46,432 nt of DNA from an uncultured Lachnospiraceae bacterium (GTDB lineage: Bacteria > Bacillota > Clostridia > Lachnospirales > Lachnospiraceae). The notes under the pieces are model-generated. The model did not search any database. It was not told the DNA's origin and saw only the letters and a list, made by a program, of their open reading frames with translations. The position numbers and the translations under genes were made by a program. Position 1 is the first letter of the stretch, and each line of letters opens with the position of its first letter. Positions 33,995 through 44,039 of this stretch are shown here, in pieces. The stretch spans positions 1-46,432 of the forward strand of contig CANQRU010000030.1 of NCBI GenBank assembly GCA_947626395.1, in the 5' to 3' direction.

Positions 33995-35785
33995 ATGTCG
34001 ATTTTTTCTGTTATGGAGAGATATATGAAAAAGAATACAGGAAGCAGGAATATATTCAGTTCTATTCAGACGAAGTTTTTTGCCATCAGCCTGGTTATCG
34101 CGCTTGGTATCACATTTGTATCCCTGTTGATTTCCTATTATGCAGAAATGGATACGATTAAGCGGACAACGGAAAGCTACCTGACCCAGTATCTTTATTT
34201 TGCAGATGATTCTTTTCAGACCATGCTTAACGAAGCAAAACAGGTATCGCTGACAATAGCTGCTGAAAAGCAGGTATTGTCCTCACAGCTCAAAATAAGA
34301 GGTTCGACGGCTTCTTATGAGAATTACCGGAACAGAAAACAGATCAAGCGATTTCTTGGGAACCTTATTAATCAAAGACCCTATATCGAGGATATTATTC
34401 TGGTGTCATGGGACAGGATTGTTTATCAGGCCAGAGATAATCTTATTATAAAGCAGGATCTGGAAACACCGATCATGGAAAGGGCGCTGGAACTGAAGAG
34501 AACGGAAATTATATATGACGGTGAAAAAGAAACTCTTTTGTGTACGCCGATTCAGATTGATCGGGAACGTAAAATTACATGCATCGTCAAGATGAACTAT
34601 GAGTCGCTGGTAGAAATCTATCAGGTGTCTCCGCTTGATTCCATGAACATTTATGTAGTCGATGCTGAAAAGAACCTGTTCTATGCGGATGGGGGTCTTA
34701 ACGGGCGGGAGAAGGAGCTGCTGGAGGAAGTGGAAGGAAGCGGCAGGAATGCCGGATATATCAGCTTCTGCGATAAACGGGTCTATTTTGTCTGCTTTGA
34801 GTCAGAGGTAAGCGCTCTTAAAACGATTGCGGTGATTCCTGATGATGTCCTTTCAGCGGATGCGGTGAGAATGAGAAAACGTTTCCTGCTGATTGGCGTA
34901 TTCGCGGTATTTCTTGCCTCATTCGCGACGATCTGCTTTTCCAGGCGTCTGTGCAGCAGCCTGCGAAAATTGACGGTTTGCATCGATCGGATCAGCGCCG
35001 GTGATCTTTACGTCAGGGCCGATGTTGCCGGAACGGATGAAATCGGAAAGCTTTCCGTGACCTTTAATTCCATGATGGATCAGATTCGTTTCTTAATGGA
35101 TGAAATTGCTGTCAAAGAGCGGCTTAAACACGAAGCGCAGCAGAGCGTGCTTGCGGCGCAGATCGAGCCGCACTTTCTTTATAATACGATAGACAGCATA
35201 TATTATGTGGCCCATATGAAGGGGGAGAAAGAAATAGAGGAAGTAGCCATGGCACTGTCCGAGCTTTACAGAAGCGTTCTGGGCAATCAGAATATCTTCA
35301 TTTCTCTGTGGGAAGAAAGAGAATATGTGGAGAATTATTTGAAAATTGAACGGTTTAAATACCGGGAGAACTTTCACCTGCGCTGGGAAGTCGACGAAGA
35401 GCTTTGGACATATCGAATTCCTAAGCTGCTGCTGCAGCCGATCGTAGAAAATGCTTTGATCCATGGAATCTCAGATATGGGCGAAGATGGTATGATTCAG
35501 ATAAAGGCGTACGAAGAGCGGGAATTTGTAATCATACAGATTCTTGATAATGGGAAAGGAATGGATGAGGAACAGATACAAAAGCTGATGGCTGCGGGGG
35601 ATCAGAAGGAAAAGTTCGGGTTTCGTAGAGTGGGCATTTCCAATGTGTTCAGCCGGATCAGGCTGATCTACGGAGAACAGTATTCGGGAACGATTACCAG
35701 CTGTGTTAATATGTTTACATGTGTAGAGCTGCGGCTGCCAAAAGACGGAGGAGAAGATGAAATATTCCGTATTGATCGTCGATGA
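33995..35785 (+). CDS. YesM-type sensor histidine kinase
   Basis: The product is 596 residues. A first membrane segment (about 28-50) is followed by an extracellular sensor region (about 51-290), a second segment (about 290-310, LLIGVFAVFLASFATICF) and a HAMP linker. The His_kinase/PF06580 region has EPHFLYNTIDS with the phospho-accepting His at about 393. The ATPase domain has ENALIHGIS and ILDNGKGMDEEQ. This is the LytS/YesM class that controls carbohydrate transporters. GGAGG (33980-33984) serves the start at 33995 and lies in a hairpin; an ATG at 34025 is the alternative. The stop overlaps the response regulator start by 29 bases. Confidence 0.92.
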   Translation: MSIFSVMERYMKKNTGSRNIFSSIQTKFFAISLVIALGITFVSLLISYYAEMDTIKRTTESYLTQYLYFADDSFQTMLNEAKQVSLTIAAEKQVLSSQLKIRGSTASYENYRNRKQIKRFLGNLINQRPYIEDIILVSWDRIVYQARDNLIIKQDLETPIMERALELKRTEIIYDGEKETLLCTPIQIDRERKITCIVKMNYESLVEIYQVSPLDSMNIYVVDAEKNLFYADGGLNGREKELLEEVEGSGRNAGYISFCDKRVYFVCFESEVSALKTIAVIPDDVLSADAVRMRKRFLLIGVFAVFLASFATICFSRRLCSSLRKLTVCIDRISAGDLYVRADVAGTDEIGKLSVTFNSMMDQIRFLMDEIAVKERLKHEAQQSVLAAQIEPHFLYNTIDSIYYVAHMKGEKEIEEVAMALSELYRSVLGNQNIFISLWEEREYVENYLKIERFKYRENFHLRWEVDEELWTYRIPKLLLQPIVENALIHGISDMGEDGMIQIKAYEEREFVIIQILDNGKGMDEEQIQKLMAAGDQKEKFGFRRVGISNVFSRIRLIYGEQYSGTITSCVNMFTCVELRLPKDGGEDEIFRIDRR

Positions 35786-37244
35786 CGAGAAGGTGTTTCG
35801 CGATTATATCAGATCCATGAAATTATGGGGAAAAAGTGAGTTCGTCATTATGGGAGAGGCCGGAGGCGGCAAAGAAGCGCTGGAGATGATGAAAAACCAA
35901 AAGTACGACGTGGTGATCCTGGATGTTTCCATGCCCGATCTGAACGGCGTTGCCCTTTGTGCGAAGATCGCGGAAAAGTATCCAACGACAGCGATGATCG
36001 GGATCAGCAGTTTCGATTCTTACGACTATGTACGGGAAATCCTGAAAAGCGGAGCGTATGACTATATTTTGAAGGGAAGACTGACGGAGAGTCTGCTGGA
36101 AAAGGTGCTGGAGAATATCAAAGTGGATATTCAGAATACGTCCGCATGGGATGGAAAGAAAAAGTGGCGGTCGCAGGTTTCTGACTGGCTGTTTGGAGAC
36201 GGCTTTTATCCATTTACTTCCGATAATTCCAGGAAGCTGGCGGCGATCATCAGGCTCAACGGAAATCCGTTCGTTCATTTTCCTGAATATGAAGCAATCA
36301 TAGCCGGGATCGGAAGGATTCTGGAATCGGAATCGGATCAGGAACTGGATATTCTGGCGCTGTCTCAGGGGCAGGATTGTTTTGTCGTGTTATATCGTTT
36401 TTATAAAATGGTGTCTGAAAAAGAGATCCTTCGCAGAACATCAGATACGCTGTCGGTTAATGCAGAACGGATCCGGGCCATATACGGGGTCAGCCTTATA
36501 ATCGATCTGTGTCCCGTTTTTTTCAGCGACAACGCAATGCGTACGTTTATTCTGCATAAGATGATCGAACGGGAAGAGAGAAACGATATGACGGACACTG
36601 GAATGTCGCTCACCATAGATCAGCAGAAAAGGATGATTATGGCAATCGAACGCCGCAGCGGAGAGGAGGCGGACGAGGTCATCGGAGAAATATATGGGAG
36701 GGTTTCGAAAGAGAATGTGAGCTCCTTCATAGTGATAACCAAAGAACTCCTGGATATGATCAAACGAACGGCGATCGAATATCAGATCGAACTTGATTTC
36801 CTGCCTGCCGGGAACTCTGTTTTCCGTTATATGAATGGAAAAAGCCGGGAACGGATCGTTGAAAATATTTCCGGAGTATACAGAAATGTGCTGCGGGAAA
36901 TCAGAGAACGGGATGTCAGGCAGAAGTATTCGGAAATCGTGGGGAATGCGGTGATTTATATTCGTGAGAATTTCTACCGGCAGATTGGTTTAAGCCAGAT
37001 CGCGGATTCTATTGGAGTAAACAGTTCTTATTTAAGCAGACTATTTCATAAAGAGACAGGCAGTACGATCACAGATTTTCTGAACAGCACACGTGTGGAA
37101 GAAGCGAAGGGAATGCTGAAGGAGGGAATCCCGACGAAAGAAATTGCGAAAAGGTGCGGCTTTAAAAATTACTCTTATTTTCTGAAGATATTTAAGGATT
37201 ACGCCGGAATGACACCGAGAGGCTATAGTAAAAAGAATGGATAA
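35757..37244 (+). CDS. YesN-type response regulator with AraC DNA-binding domain
   Basis: This 495-residue protein has a receiver domain at 1-120. Acidic Asp residues follow VLIVDDE, the phospho-acceptor Asp is in VVILDVSMPDLNG (about 55), and Lys is in YILKGR (about 105). A long central region without a recognised fold follows. A C-terminal AraC-type double helix-turn-helix (about 390-490) has LSQIADSIGVNSSYLSRLF and KEIAKRCGFKNYSYFLKIFK. Paired with the overlapping sensor kinase, it is expected to activate the transporter and hydrolase genes downstream. GGAGGAG precedes the start inside the kinase gene. Confidence 0.93.
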   Translation: MKYSVLIVDDEKVFRDYIRSMKLWGKSEFVIMGEAGGGKEALEMMKNQKYDVVILDVSMPDLNGVALCAKIAEKYPTTAMIGISSFDSYDYVREILKSGAYDYILKGRLTESLLEKVLENIKVDIQNTSAWDGKKKWRSQVSDWLFGDGFYPFTSDNSRKLAAIIRLNGNPFVHFPEYEAIIAGIGRILESESDQELDILALSQGQDCFVVLYRFYKMVSEKEILRRTSDTLSVNAERIRAIYGVSLIIDLCPVFFSDNAMRTFILHKMIEREERNDMTDTGMSLTIDQQKRMIMAIERRSGEEADEVIGEIYGRVSKENVSSFIVITKELLDMIKRTAIEYQIELDFLPAGNSVFRYMNGKSRERIVENISGVYRNVLREIRERDVRQKYSEIVGNAVIYIRENFYRQIGLSQIADSIGVNSSYLSRLFHKETGSTITDFLNSTRVEEAKGMLKEGIPTKEIAKRCGFKNYSYFLKIFKDYAGMTPRGYSKKNG

Positions 37245-37295
37245 ACGAGTAAAAATTATATTTATAATAGATCATTTTGGGAAAATATAAAATGT

Positions 37296-37301
37296 TATAC
37301 T
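37296..37301 (+). promoter_or_regulatory. Extended -10 of the transporter operon
   Basis: TGT followed by TATACT (37296-37301) lies 40 bases before the lipoprotein start. No -35 is near consensus, which suggests activator dependence. The A/T-rich tract at 37247-37290 could hold binding sites for the adjacent AraC-type regulator, though I cannot identify a repeat. Confidence 0.5.
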
Positions 37302-37341
37302 GTATTTATCAAAAAACACCCGGATTGGGAAGGAGAAATGT

Positions 37342-38961
37342 ATGAAAAAAAGACATGTGGCACTGCTGTCAGCGGCGATGCTGACAGTAAGCGCGGTAAC
37401 AGGCTGCGGCAGCGGTACGGCGAATTCTGGCGGTCAGGCTCAAACGGATGTCCCCGGCAGTACTGCAGGCGAAACCGCGGCTCCGGAAAGCGCGGACAGT
37501 ACGTTTAACGCAGAGGGCTTTCCGATCGTAGAAGAGAAGATTACGCTGACTGCGTACGGCTCAAAGGATCAGAACCACGCGCCCTGGGACGAGATGACGG
37601 TATTTCAGAAATACGAGGAAATGAGCAATATCCATATGGATTTTCAGGAGGTTCCCGCGGATGGTTTTGCCGAAAACAAGCAGCTGGTATTCGCATCGAA
37701 TGAACTGCCTGATGTATTTCTCAGAGCCGGACTCACCGCCAACGAGATCTCTACCTATGGGGTCGGCAGCGGGCAGCTTATGGTATTGGATGACCTTCTG
37801 GAACAATACGCGCCGAATATCAGCAGGTATTTTAATGAATATCCGAGCATCAGGCAGACCTGCGTCGCGTCAGACGGACATATTTATACGATCCCGACAA
37901 TCGATATCAGCGCTACCGGCCGGATGGATTTTAAACAGTGGATCAACACCAAATGGCTGGATCATTTAGGCCTGAGCGTACCGACGACGATTGAAGAGTT
38001 TAAAGATGTGCTGACCGCTTTCCGTGACGGTGACCCAAATGGAAATGGCGAGCACGATGAGATTCCGCTGGGCATAAGAGAGCCGAGTTCCGTATACCAG
38101 CTTGGCGGCGCCTTTGGCCTGGGATATCAGATGAGAGATACTTATGATATTGACGACGGTATTGTTCATAACTGGTTATGCGACGATAAGTTTAAGGATT
38201 ATCTTGTTTATCTGAATGAACTGTACAGTGAGAAGCTTCTGTGGCAGGACTATTACAAAAATGATCGTCCGGCCTGGAGAAGCAATCTGGCCGCGGAATT
38301 ATTTGGAGCGATGTATATGCCTTATTCCGACGTATTCCTGAACTGCGAACAGGACTATGCCGGTTATGAACCGCTGATAGGTCCGGCCGGCGTAAAGTAC
38401 TGGCCGGATGTGAAAACCGGAGCGACAGTCGGAGCCTATGCGCTGAGCAGCACATGTTCCAACCCTGAGGCGGCAATTCGCTGGGTAGACTATTTCTATG
38501 GGGATGAAGGCGCACTGTTCTTCATGTTCGGAATCGAAGGGGAGAATTATACGATTGTTGACGGTATGCCGAAGCTGAACGATGAGATACTGAATGCCGA
38601 GGAAGGTTTTATGACTGCGCTCGGAAAGATCGCCATGGTTCCGGGACTTGGATTCCCGTCTGTTCTTACGGATAAAACGGACAGCGTGCTGGCGAGCAGT
38701 ATTACAAAGGAGGCTGCGAAGGTGTTAGAGCCGTATCTTCCTGAAGTGATCTACGCGAAGCCGCCGGTTTCTCCTGATGATATGGACCGTGTTGTTGCGA
38801 TAGAACAGGATCTTGTTACCTACAGGGACGAGGCAGTGACCAAGTTTATAGTTGGCGAATGGGGTTTTGATATGTGGGATGATTATTGCGCGACTCTTGA
38901 GCAGATCGGCATTCGGGAGTTAGAGGAAATCTATCAGAAGGCGATCGACGCGCAGCAGTAA
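37342..38961 (+). CDS. Extracellular solute-binding lipoprotein (LplA-like)
   Basis: This 539-residue protein has a lipoprotein signal (basic MKKRH, a hydrophobic core, lipobox VTGC with Cys22) and a low-complexity linker (SGGQAQTDV...). A family-1-type solute-binding fold follows, with the LplA-like patterns ELPDVFLRAGLT and NGNGEHDEIPLG. This binding-protein group delivers oligosaccharides to LplB/LplC-type permeases. It follows the two-component system and precedes two permease genes. No ATPase gene is present, so a shared MsmX-like ATPase is inferred. Confidence 0.92.
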   Translation: MKKRHVALLSAAMLTVSAVTGCGSGTANSGGQAQTDVPGSTAGETAAPESADSTFNAEGFPIVEEKITLTAYGSKDQNHAPWDEMTVFQKYEEMSNIHMDFQEVPADGFAENKQLVFASNELPDVFLRAGLTANEISTYGVGSGQLMVLDDLLEQYAPNISRYFNEYPSIRQTCVASDGHIYTIPTIDISATGRMDFKQWINTKWLDHLGLSVPTTIEEFKDVLTAFRDGDPNGNGEHDEIPLGIREPSSVYQLGGAFGLGYQMRDTYDIDDGIVHNWLCDDKFKDYLVYLNELYSEKLLWQDYYKNDRPAWRSNLAAELFGAMYMPYSDVFLNCEQDYAGYEPLIGPAGVKYWPDVKTGATVGAYALSSTCSNPEAAIRWVDYFYGDEGALFFMFGIEGENYTIVDGMPKLNDEILNAEEGFMTALGKIAMVPGLGFPSVLTDKTDSVLASSITKEAAKVLEPYLPEVIYAKPPVSPDDMDRVVAIEQDLVTYRDEAVTKFIVGEWGFDMWDDYCATLEQIGIRELEEIYQKAIDAQQ

Positions 38962-38977
38962 GTACTTATAGCTGAGA

Positions 38978-39015
38978 AGCAGAGAACCGGGACGCCTGGG
39001 AACCGGTTCTCCGCT
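38978..39015 (+). other. Intercistronic hairpin after the binding lipoprotein gene
   Basis: AGC-A-GAGAACCGG (38978-38990) pairs with CCGGTTCTC-C-GCT (39003-39015), twelve pairs with one mismatch. A short T-run (39015-39018) follows. Such hairpins usually protect or partly terminate the transcript, raising the binding-protein level over the permeases. Confidence 0.6.
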
Positions 39016-39035
39016 TTTCGGAAACGGAGGTTGGT

Positions 39036-39953
39036 ATGGGAAACAGGCTAAGAAAAACGGTAAGGCAGATCAGGCGGGATGCCGGATTGTATATTATTCT
39101 GGCAGTTCCGGTCGCCTGGTATCTGATTTTCAAATATGTCCCGATGTATGGCCTGCAGATCGCGTTCAAAAAATTCAACCCGACATTAGGAATCATAGGA
39201 AGCCCCTGGGCCGGAACAACTTATTTTAAGCAGTTTTTCAATTCGTATTATTTTGCTGATATATTGTGGAATACGGTATCTTTGAGCGTTTTTACAATGC
39301 TGATCGGATTCCCTGCACCGATTTTGCTGGCTCTGCTGATCAATGAGATAAAAAATACGCGATTTAAGAAAGCGGTTCAAAATATCACTTACATGCCCAA
39401 TTTTTTATCGGTTGTCGTCATCGTAAGTATGCTTTCTTTGTTTTCAAACCGCGACTATGGCCTTTTTAACAGAATCACTTCCGTATTTGGCCGGGAGGCG
39501 GTAGATTTTATGTCGAAACCGGGGTATTTCCAGCCGCTGTACGTCTTCTCCAATGTCTGGCAGTATATGGGATTTAACGCGATTATTTACATTGCCGCGT
39601 TAGCAGGGGTAGACGCGGAACTGTATGAAGCGGCGTCAATTGACGGAGCGTCGCGGATGCAGAAGATCCTGCATATCTCGATTCCCAGTATAATGGACAC
39701 GATTCTGATCCTGTTCATTATGAGAATCGGAAGTATTATGACAGTCGGATTTGAAAAGGTATATCTGATGCAAAACAATGTGACGATTTCCGCAAGTGAA
39801 GTGATCTCCACATTCATCTACAAAAATGGTATTCAGAAAGGACAATTCAGCTACAGTACTGCAGTCGGGATGTTTAACTCAGTAATTAATTTTGTTTTGC
39901 TGGCCGGTGCAAATTTTGTGAGCAAAAAGACAGCGAAGACAAGTCTGTGGTAA
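39036..39953 (+). CDS. LplB-like ABC transporter permease
   Basis: This 305-residue membrane protein has six predicted hydrophobic segments. Its MetI-type coupling motif near residues 195-215 appears as EAASIDGASRMQKILHISIP. The N-terminal FKYVPMYGLQIAFKKF stretch is typical of the LplB/YtrP group. It is expected to pair with the next gene to import a glycan fragment delivered by the lipoprotein. GGAGGTT precedes the ATG. Confidence 0.92.
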   Translation: MGNRLRKTVRQIRRDAGLYIILAVPVAWYLIFKYVPMYGLQIAFKKFNPTLGIIGSPWAGTTYFKQFFNSYYFADILWNTVSLSVFTMLIGFPAPILLALLINEIKNTRFKKAVQNITYMPNFLSVVVIVSMLSLFSNRDYGLFNRITSVFGREAVDFMSKPGYFQPLYVFSNVWQYMGFNAIIYIAALAGVDAELYEAASIDGASRMQKILHISIPSIMDTILILFIMRIGSIMTVGFEKVYLMQNNVTISASEVISTFIYKNGIQKGQFSYSTAVGMFNSVINFVLLAGANFVSKKTAKTSLW

Positions 39954-39968
39954 ATGGGGGATGTCAGG

Positions 39969-40862
39969 ATGAACAATAAGATGAAACGAGTCTTTCGCAG
40001 TGATTTCACATTTGACATAGCGGTATATCTGCTGGCGGCCGTGGTCCTTTTGATCATAGCCATCCCGCTTTTGTTTGTGCTTGCAGCGTCCTTTTCAGAT
40101 CCGGATCTGGTTCTGCGCGGAAAAGTTCTTCTGATACCCAAAGGCCTTACGCTGAAAGCGTATACTATGGTGTTTGAGAATGAAGATATCTGGAGAGGAT
40201 TCGTTAATTCGTGCTTTTATACAGCAGCCGGAACGGCAATCAGTCTGGTTCTGACAATTATGGCGGCCTATCCGCTGTCCCGTCCGCATCTTGTGGGAAG
40301 ACGGTACATCATGCTGCTTATTATTTTTACGATGTATTTCAGCGGCGGAATGATTCCGACGTTTCTACTGATACAGGATCTTGGGATATACAATACGGTC
40401 TGGGCGCTGCTTTTGCCGGCAGCTGTTTCGACATACAATCTGATTGTGGCTAAGACATTTTTTGAAAACAGTATTCCAAGCGAACTATATGAATCCGCGA
40501 AACTGGACGGCGGTACAAGCCTGCAGATCCTTCTGAAGATCGTACTGCCCCTGTCGAAAGCCATATTGGCCGTTTTGACCCTTTACTATGCGGTGGCAAT
40601 CTGGAATGCATACTTTGACGCGCTGATCTATCTGCGCAATTCCGATCTTCACCCGCTTCAGATTGTACTGCGCAATATACTTTTGCTGGGGCAGACAGAA
40701 CAGATGGGAACCAATGATGTAGGAATGGCGGAGAAGGTGAAAATGGCAGAAGCGATAAAGTATTCCGCGATTATTGTTTCAAGCATACCGATGCTGGTGA
40801 TTTATCCCTTTGTACAGAAACATTTTGTAAAGGGAGTAATGATCGGGGCGGTAAAGGGATGA
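39969..40862 (+). CDS. LplC-like ABC transporter permease
   Basis: This 297-residue membrane protein has the second-permease pattern. Near residues 175-205 the coupling motif reads YESAKLDGGTSLQILLKIVLP, and a GLTLKAYTMVF loop follows the first segment. The C-terminus KHFVKGVMIGAVKG is typical of the LplC/YtcP group. The ATG at 39969 is preferred because GGGGGA (39956-39961) then has proper spacing. The ATG at 39954 directly follows the previous stop without a site. The gene is 16 bases upstream of the sulfatase start. Confidence 0.9.
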   Translation: MNNKMKRVFRSDFTFDIAVYLLAAVVLLIIAIPLLFVLAASFSDPDLVLRGKVLLIPKGLTLKAYTMVFENEDIWRGFVNSCFYTAAGTAISLVLTIMAAYPLSRPHLVGRRYIMLLIIFTMYFSGGMIPTFLLIQDLGIYNTVWALLLPAAVSTYNLIVAKTFFENSIPSELYESAKLDGGTSLQILLKIVLPLSKAILAVLTLYYAVAIWNAYFDALIYLRNSDLHPLQIVLRNILLLGQTEQMGTNDVGMAEKVKMAEAIKYSAIIVSSIPMLVIYPFVQKHFVKGVMIGAVKG

Positions 40863-40878
40863 AAGGAGAAAATGTACT

Positions 40879-42399
40879 ATGAAACCGAATATTATTATCG
40901 TAATGACGGATCAGCAGAGGGCTGATCTGAGACGGTCGCGGGGCTATGAGCTGGATACGATGCCATTTCTGGATCAGTGGGCGCAGGGCGGGGCCGACTT
41001 CTGCAGCGCTTATACGCCGAATCCCACATGTATGCCGGCCCGGGTGAGCATGTTTACGGGAAGATATATAGAAAGTCATCGCGTAAGAACAAATCATAAT
41101 GAAGAGGACGCCTGTTATCGGAAGGGCTTATTGGAAATTCTGAAAGAAAACGGCTATACGACTGCCCTGTGTGGAAAGAATCATACTCATTACAAGCCGG
41201 AGGATTTTGATTTTGCGGAACAGACCGGCCATATGGGCTATGAGGGAGAAACGAATCTGACAGAGCAGGAGAGGCAGTTTGCTGATTTTCTGTGCGCAAC
41301 CTCGCACAGAGAGACGTATAGTCCGTCGCCTTTCGGTATTGAGGTTCAGCATCCATATCGAAATGTATCTTCCGCGTTTAAGTTTATCGATTCAATAGCG
41401 GAAGAAAGGCCGTTTTTCGCGTGGGTTTCCTTTGCGGAACCTCATAATCCCTATCAGGTTCCGGAACCGTATTTTGACATGTTTCCTCCGGAAACGCTGC
41501 CTGCGCTTCATGCGGATCAAAGTATTCTGCAGCAGAAAGGACAGCGTTTTGTCTGGCTTCGAAAACAATGGGAAAACGTTCTGGGGGATGATATTGATAA
41601 GAAGATCGGACGCGCAAGATCAAATTATCATGGGATGCTGAGACTGATTGACGATCAGTTTAAGCGTTTAATTGAAGGACTTAGGGAACGGGAACTGGAG
41701 GATAAGACAATCGTTATCTTCGTATCGGACCACGGAGATTTCGCCGGAGAGTATGGCCTGATCCGGAAAGGACCGGATCTTCCGGATCTGTTATGCAGGA
41801 TACCGTTCATATGGCGCGGTCCTGGCGTGGCTGCCCAGGGAAAGCTCACCGGCAGTTTTGTAAATCTGACAGATATCTTTCCTACGTTATGCGATATGCT
41901 GGGAGTGGAAATTCCGTTCGGAGTGCAGGGAAAGAGCATTCGTCCGCTGCTGGAAGGGGACGTACCCGCTGAACTGAAAAAGGAATTTGAAAAGACGTAT
42001 TCTGAAAGCGGATTCTCAGGTCTGTATTGGAAGGAGAATGATGCCCTGGATCCGGAAACGGAAGGAGCGCTCAACCCCCGGGTGACATTTGACTGTCTGA
42101 ATACCTGGACGCAGTGCGGACAGGTACGCGCTTTGTGGAAAGGAAATTATCATATTCAATTCGATATGATGGGAAGTGGATATCTTTATGATCTGTCAAA
42201 GGATCCATACGAATGCAATAATCTATGGGACAGGGATGAATATTCCGCGGTATGCTATGAAATGCTGAAGGAGCTGACAGCGGAGATGCTGAAAGCCAGC
42301 GACCCGCTTCCCGCGCCGCGGCGGAGATACAGGACGAAGATCCATCCGAAGGGGTATTGGTATCAGAATTATGAAGCGCGTGACCCAGGCATCAGATAG
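40879..42399 (+). CDS. Type I sulfatase (formylglycine-dependent)
   Basis: This 506-residue alkaline-phosphatase-superfamily protein has the sulfatase signature C-x-P-x-R at Cys51-Arg55 (CMPAR), where Cys is converted to formylglycine. The N-terminal metal site is NIIIVMTDQQR, and the second is VSDHGDFAGEYGL (about 283-295). It has no signal peptide, so it should act in the cytoplasm on imported sulfated sugars. In anaerobes an anaerobic sulfatase-maturing enzyme makes the formylglycine. None is encoded in the window. AAGGAG lies 10 bases before the start. Confidence 0.9.
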   Translation: MKPNIIIVMTDQQRADLRRSRGYELDTMPFLDQWAQGGADFCSAYTPNPTCMPARVSMFTGRYIESHRVRTNHNEEDACYRKGLLEILKENGYTTALCGKNHTHYKPEDFDFAEQTGHMGYEGETNLTEQERQFADFLCATSHRETYSPSPFGIEVQHPYRNVSSAFKFIDSIAEERPFFAWVSFAEPHNPYQVPEPYFDMFPPETLPALHADQSILQQKGQRFVWLRKQWENVLGDDIDKKIGRARSNYHGMLRLIDDQFKRLIEGLRERELEDKTIVIFVSDHGDFAGEYGLIRKGPDLPDLLCRIPFIWRGPGVAAQGKLTGSFVNLTDIFPTLCDMLGVEIPFGVQGKSIRPLLEGDVPAELKKEFEKTYSESGFSGLYWKENDALDPETEGALNPRVTFDCLNTWTQCGQVRALWKGNYHIQFDMMGSGYLYDLSKDPYECNNLWDRDEYSAVCYEMLKELTAEMLKASDPLPAPRRRYRTKIHPKGYWYQNYEARDPGIR

Positions 42400-43938
<1,539 letters not shown>

Positions 43939-44039
43939 AACTGCTTCCATCCGGCTCAGAGAGCGGGCCGATGCTCCATCCGTGCAGGAGCACTGTGGAA
44001 AAGGTGATTGCGCATCGATTTCGCGGTGCTCCTTCTGCT

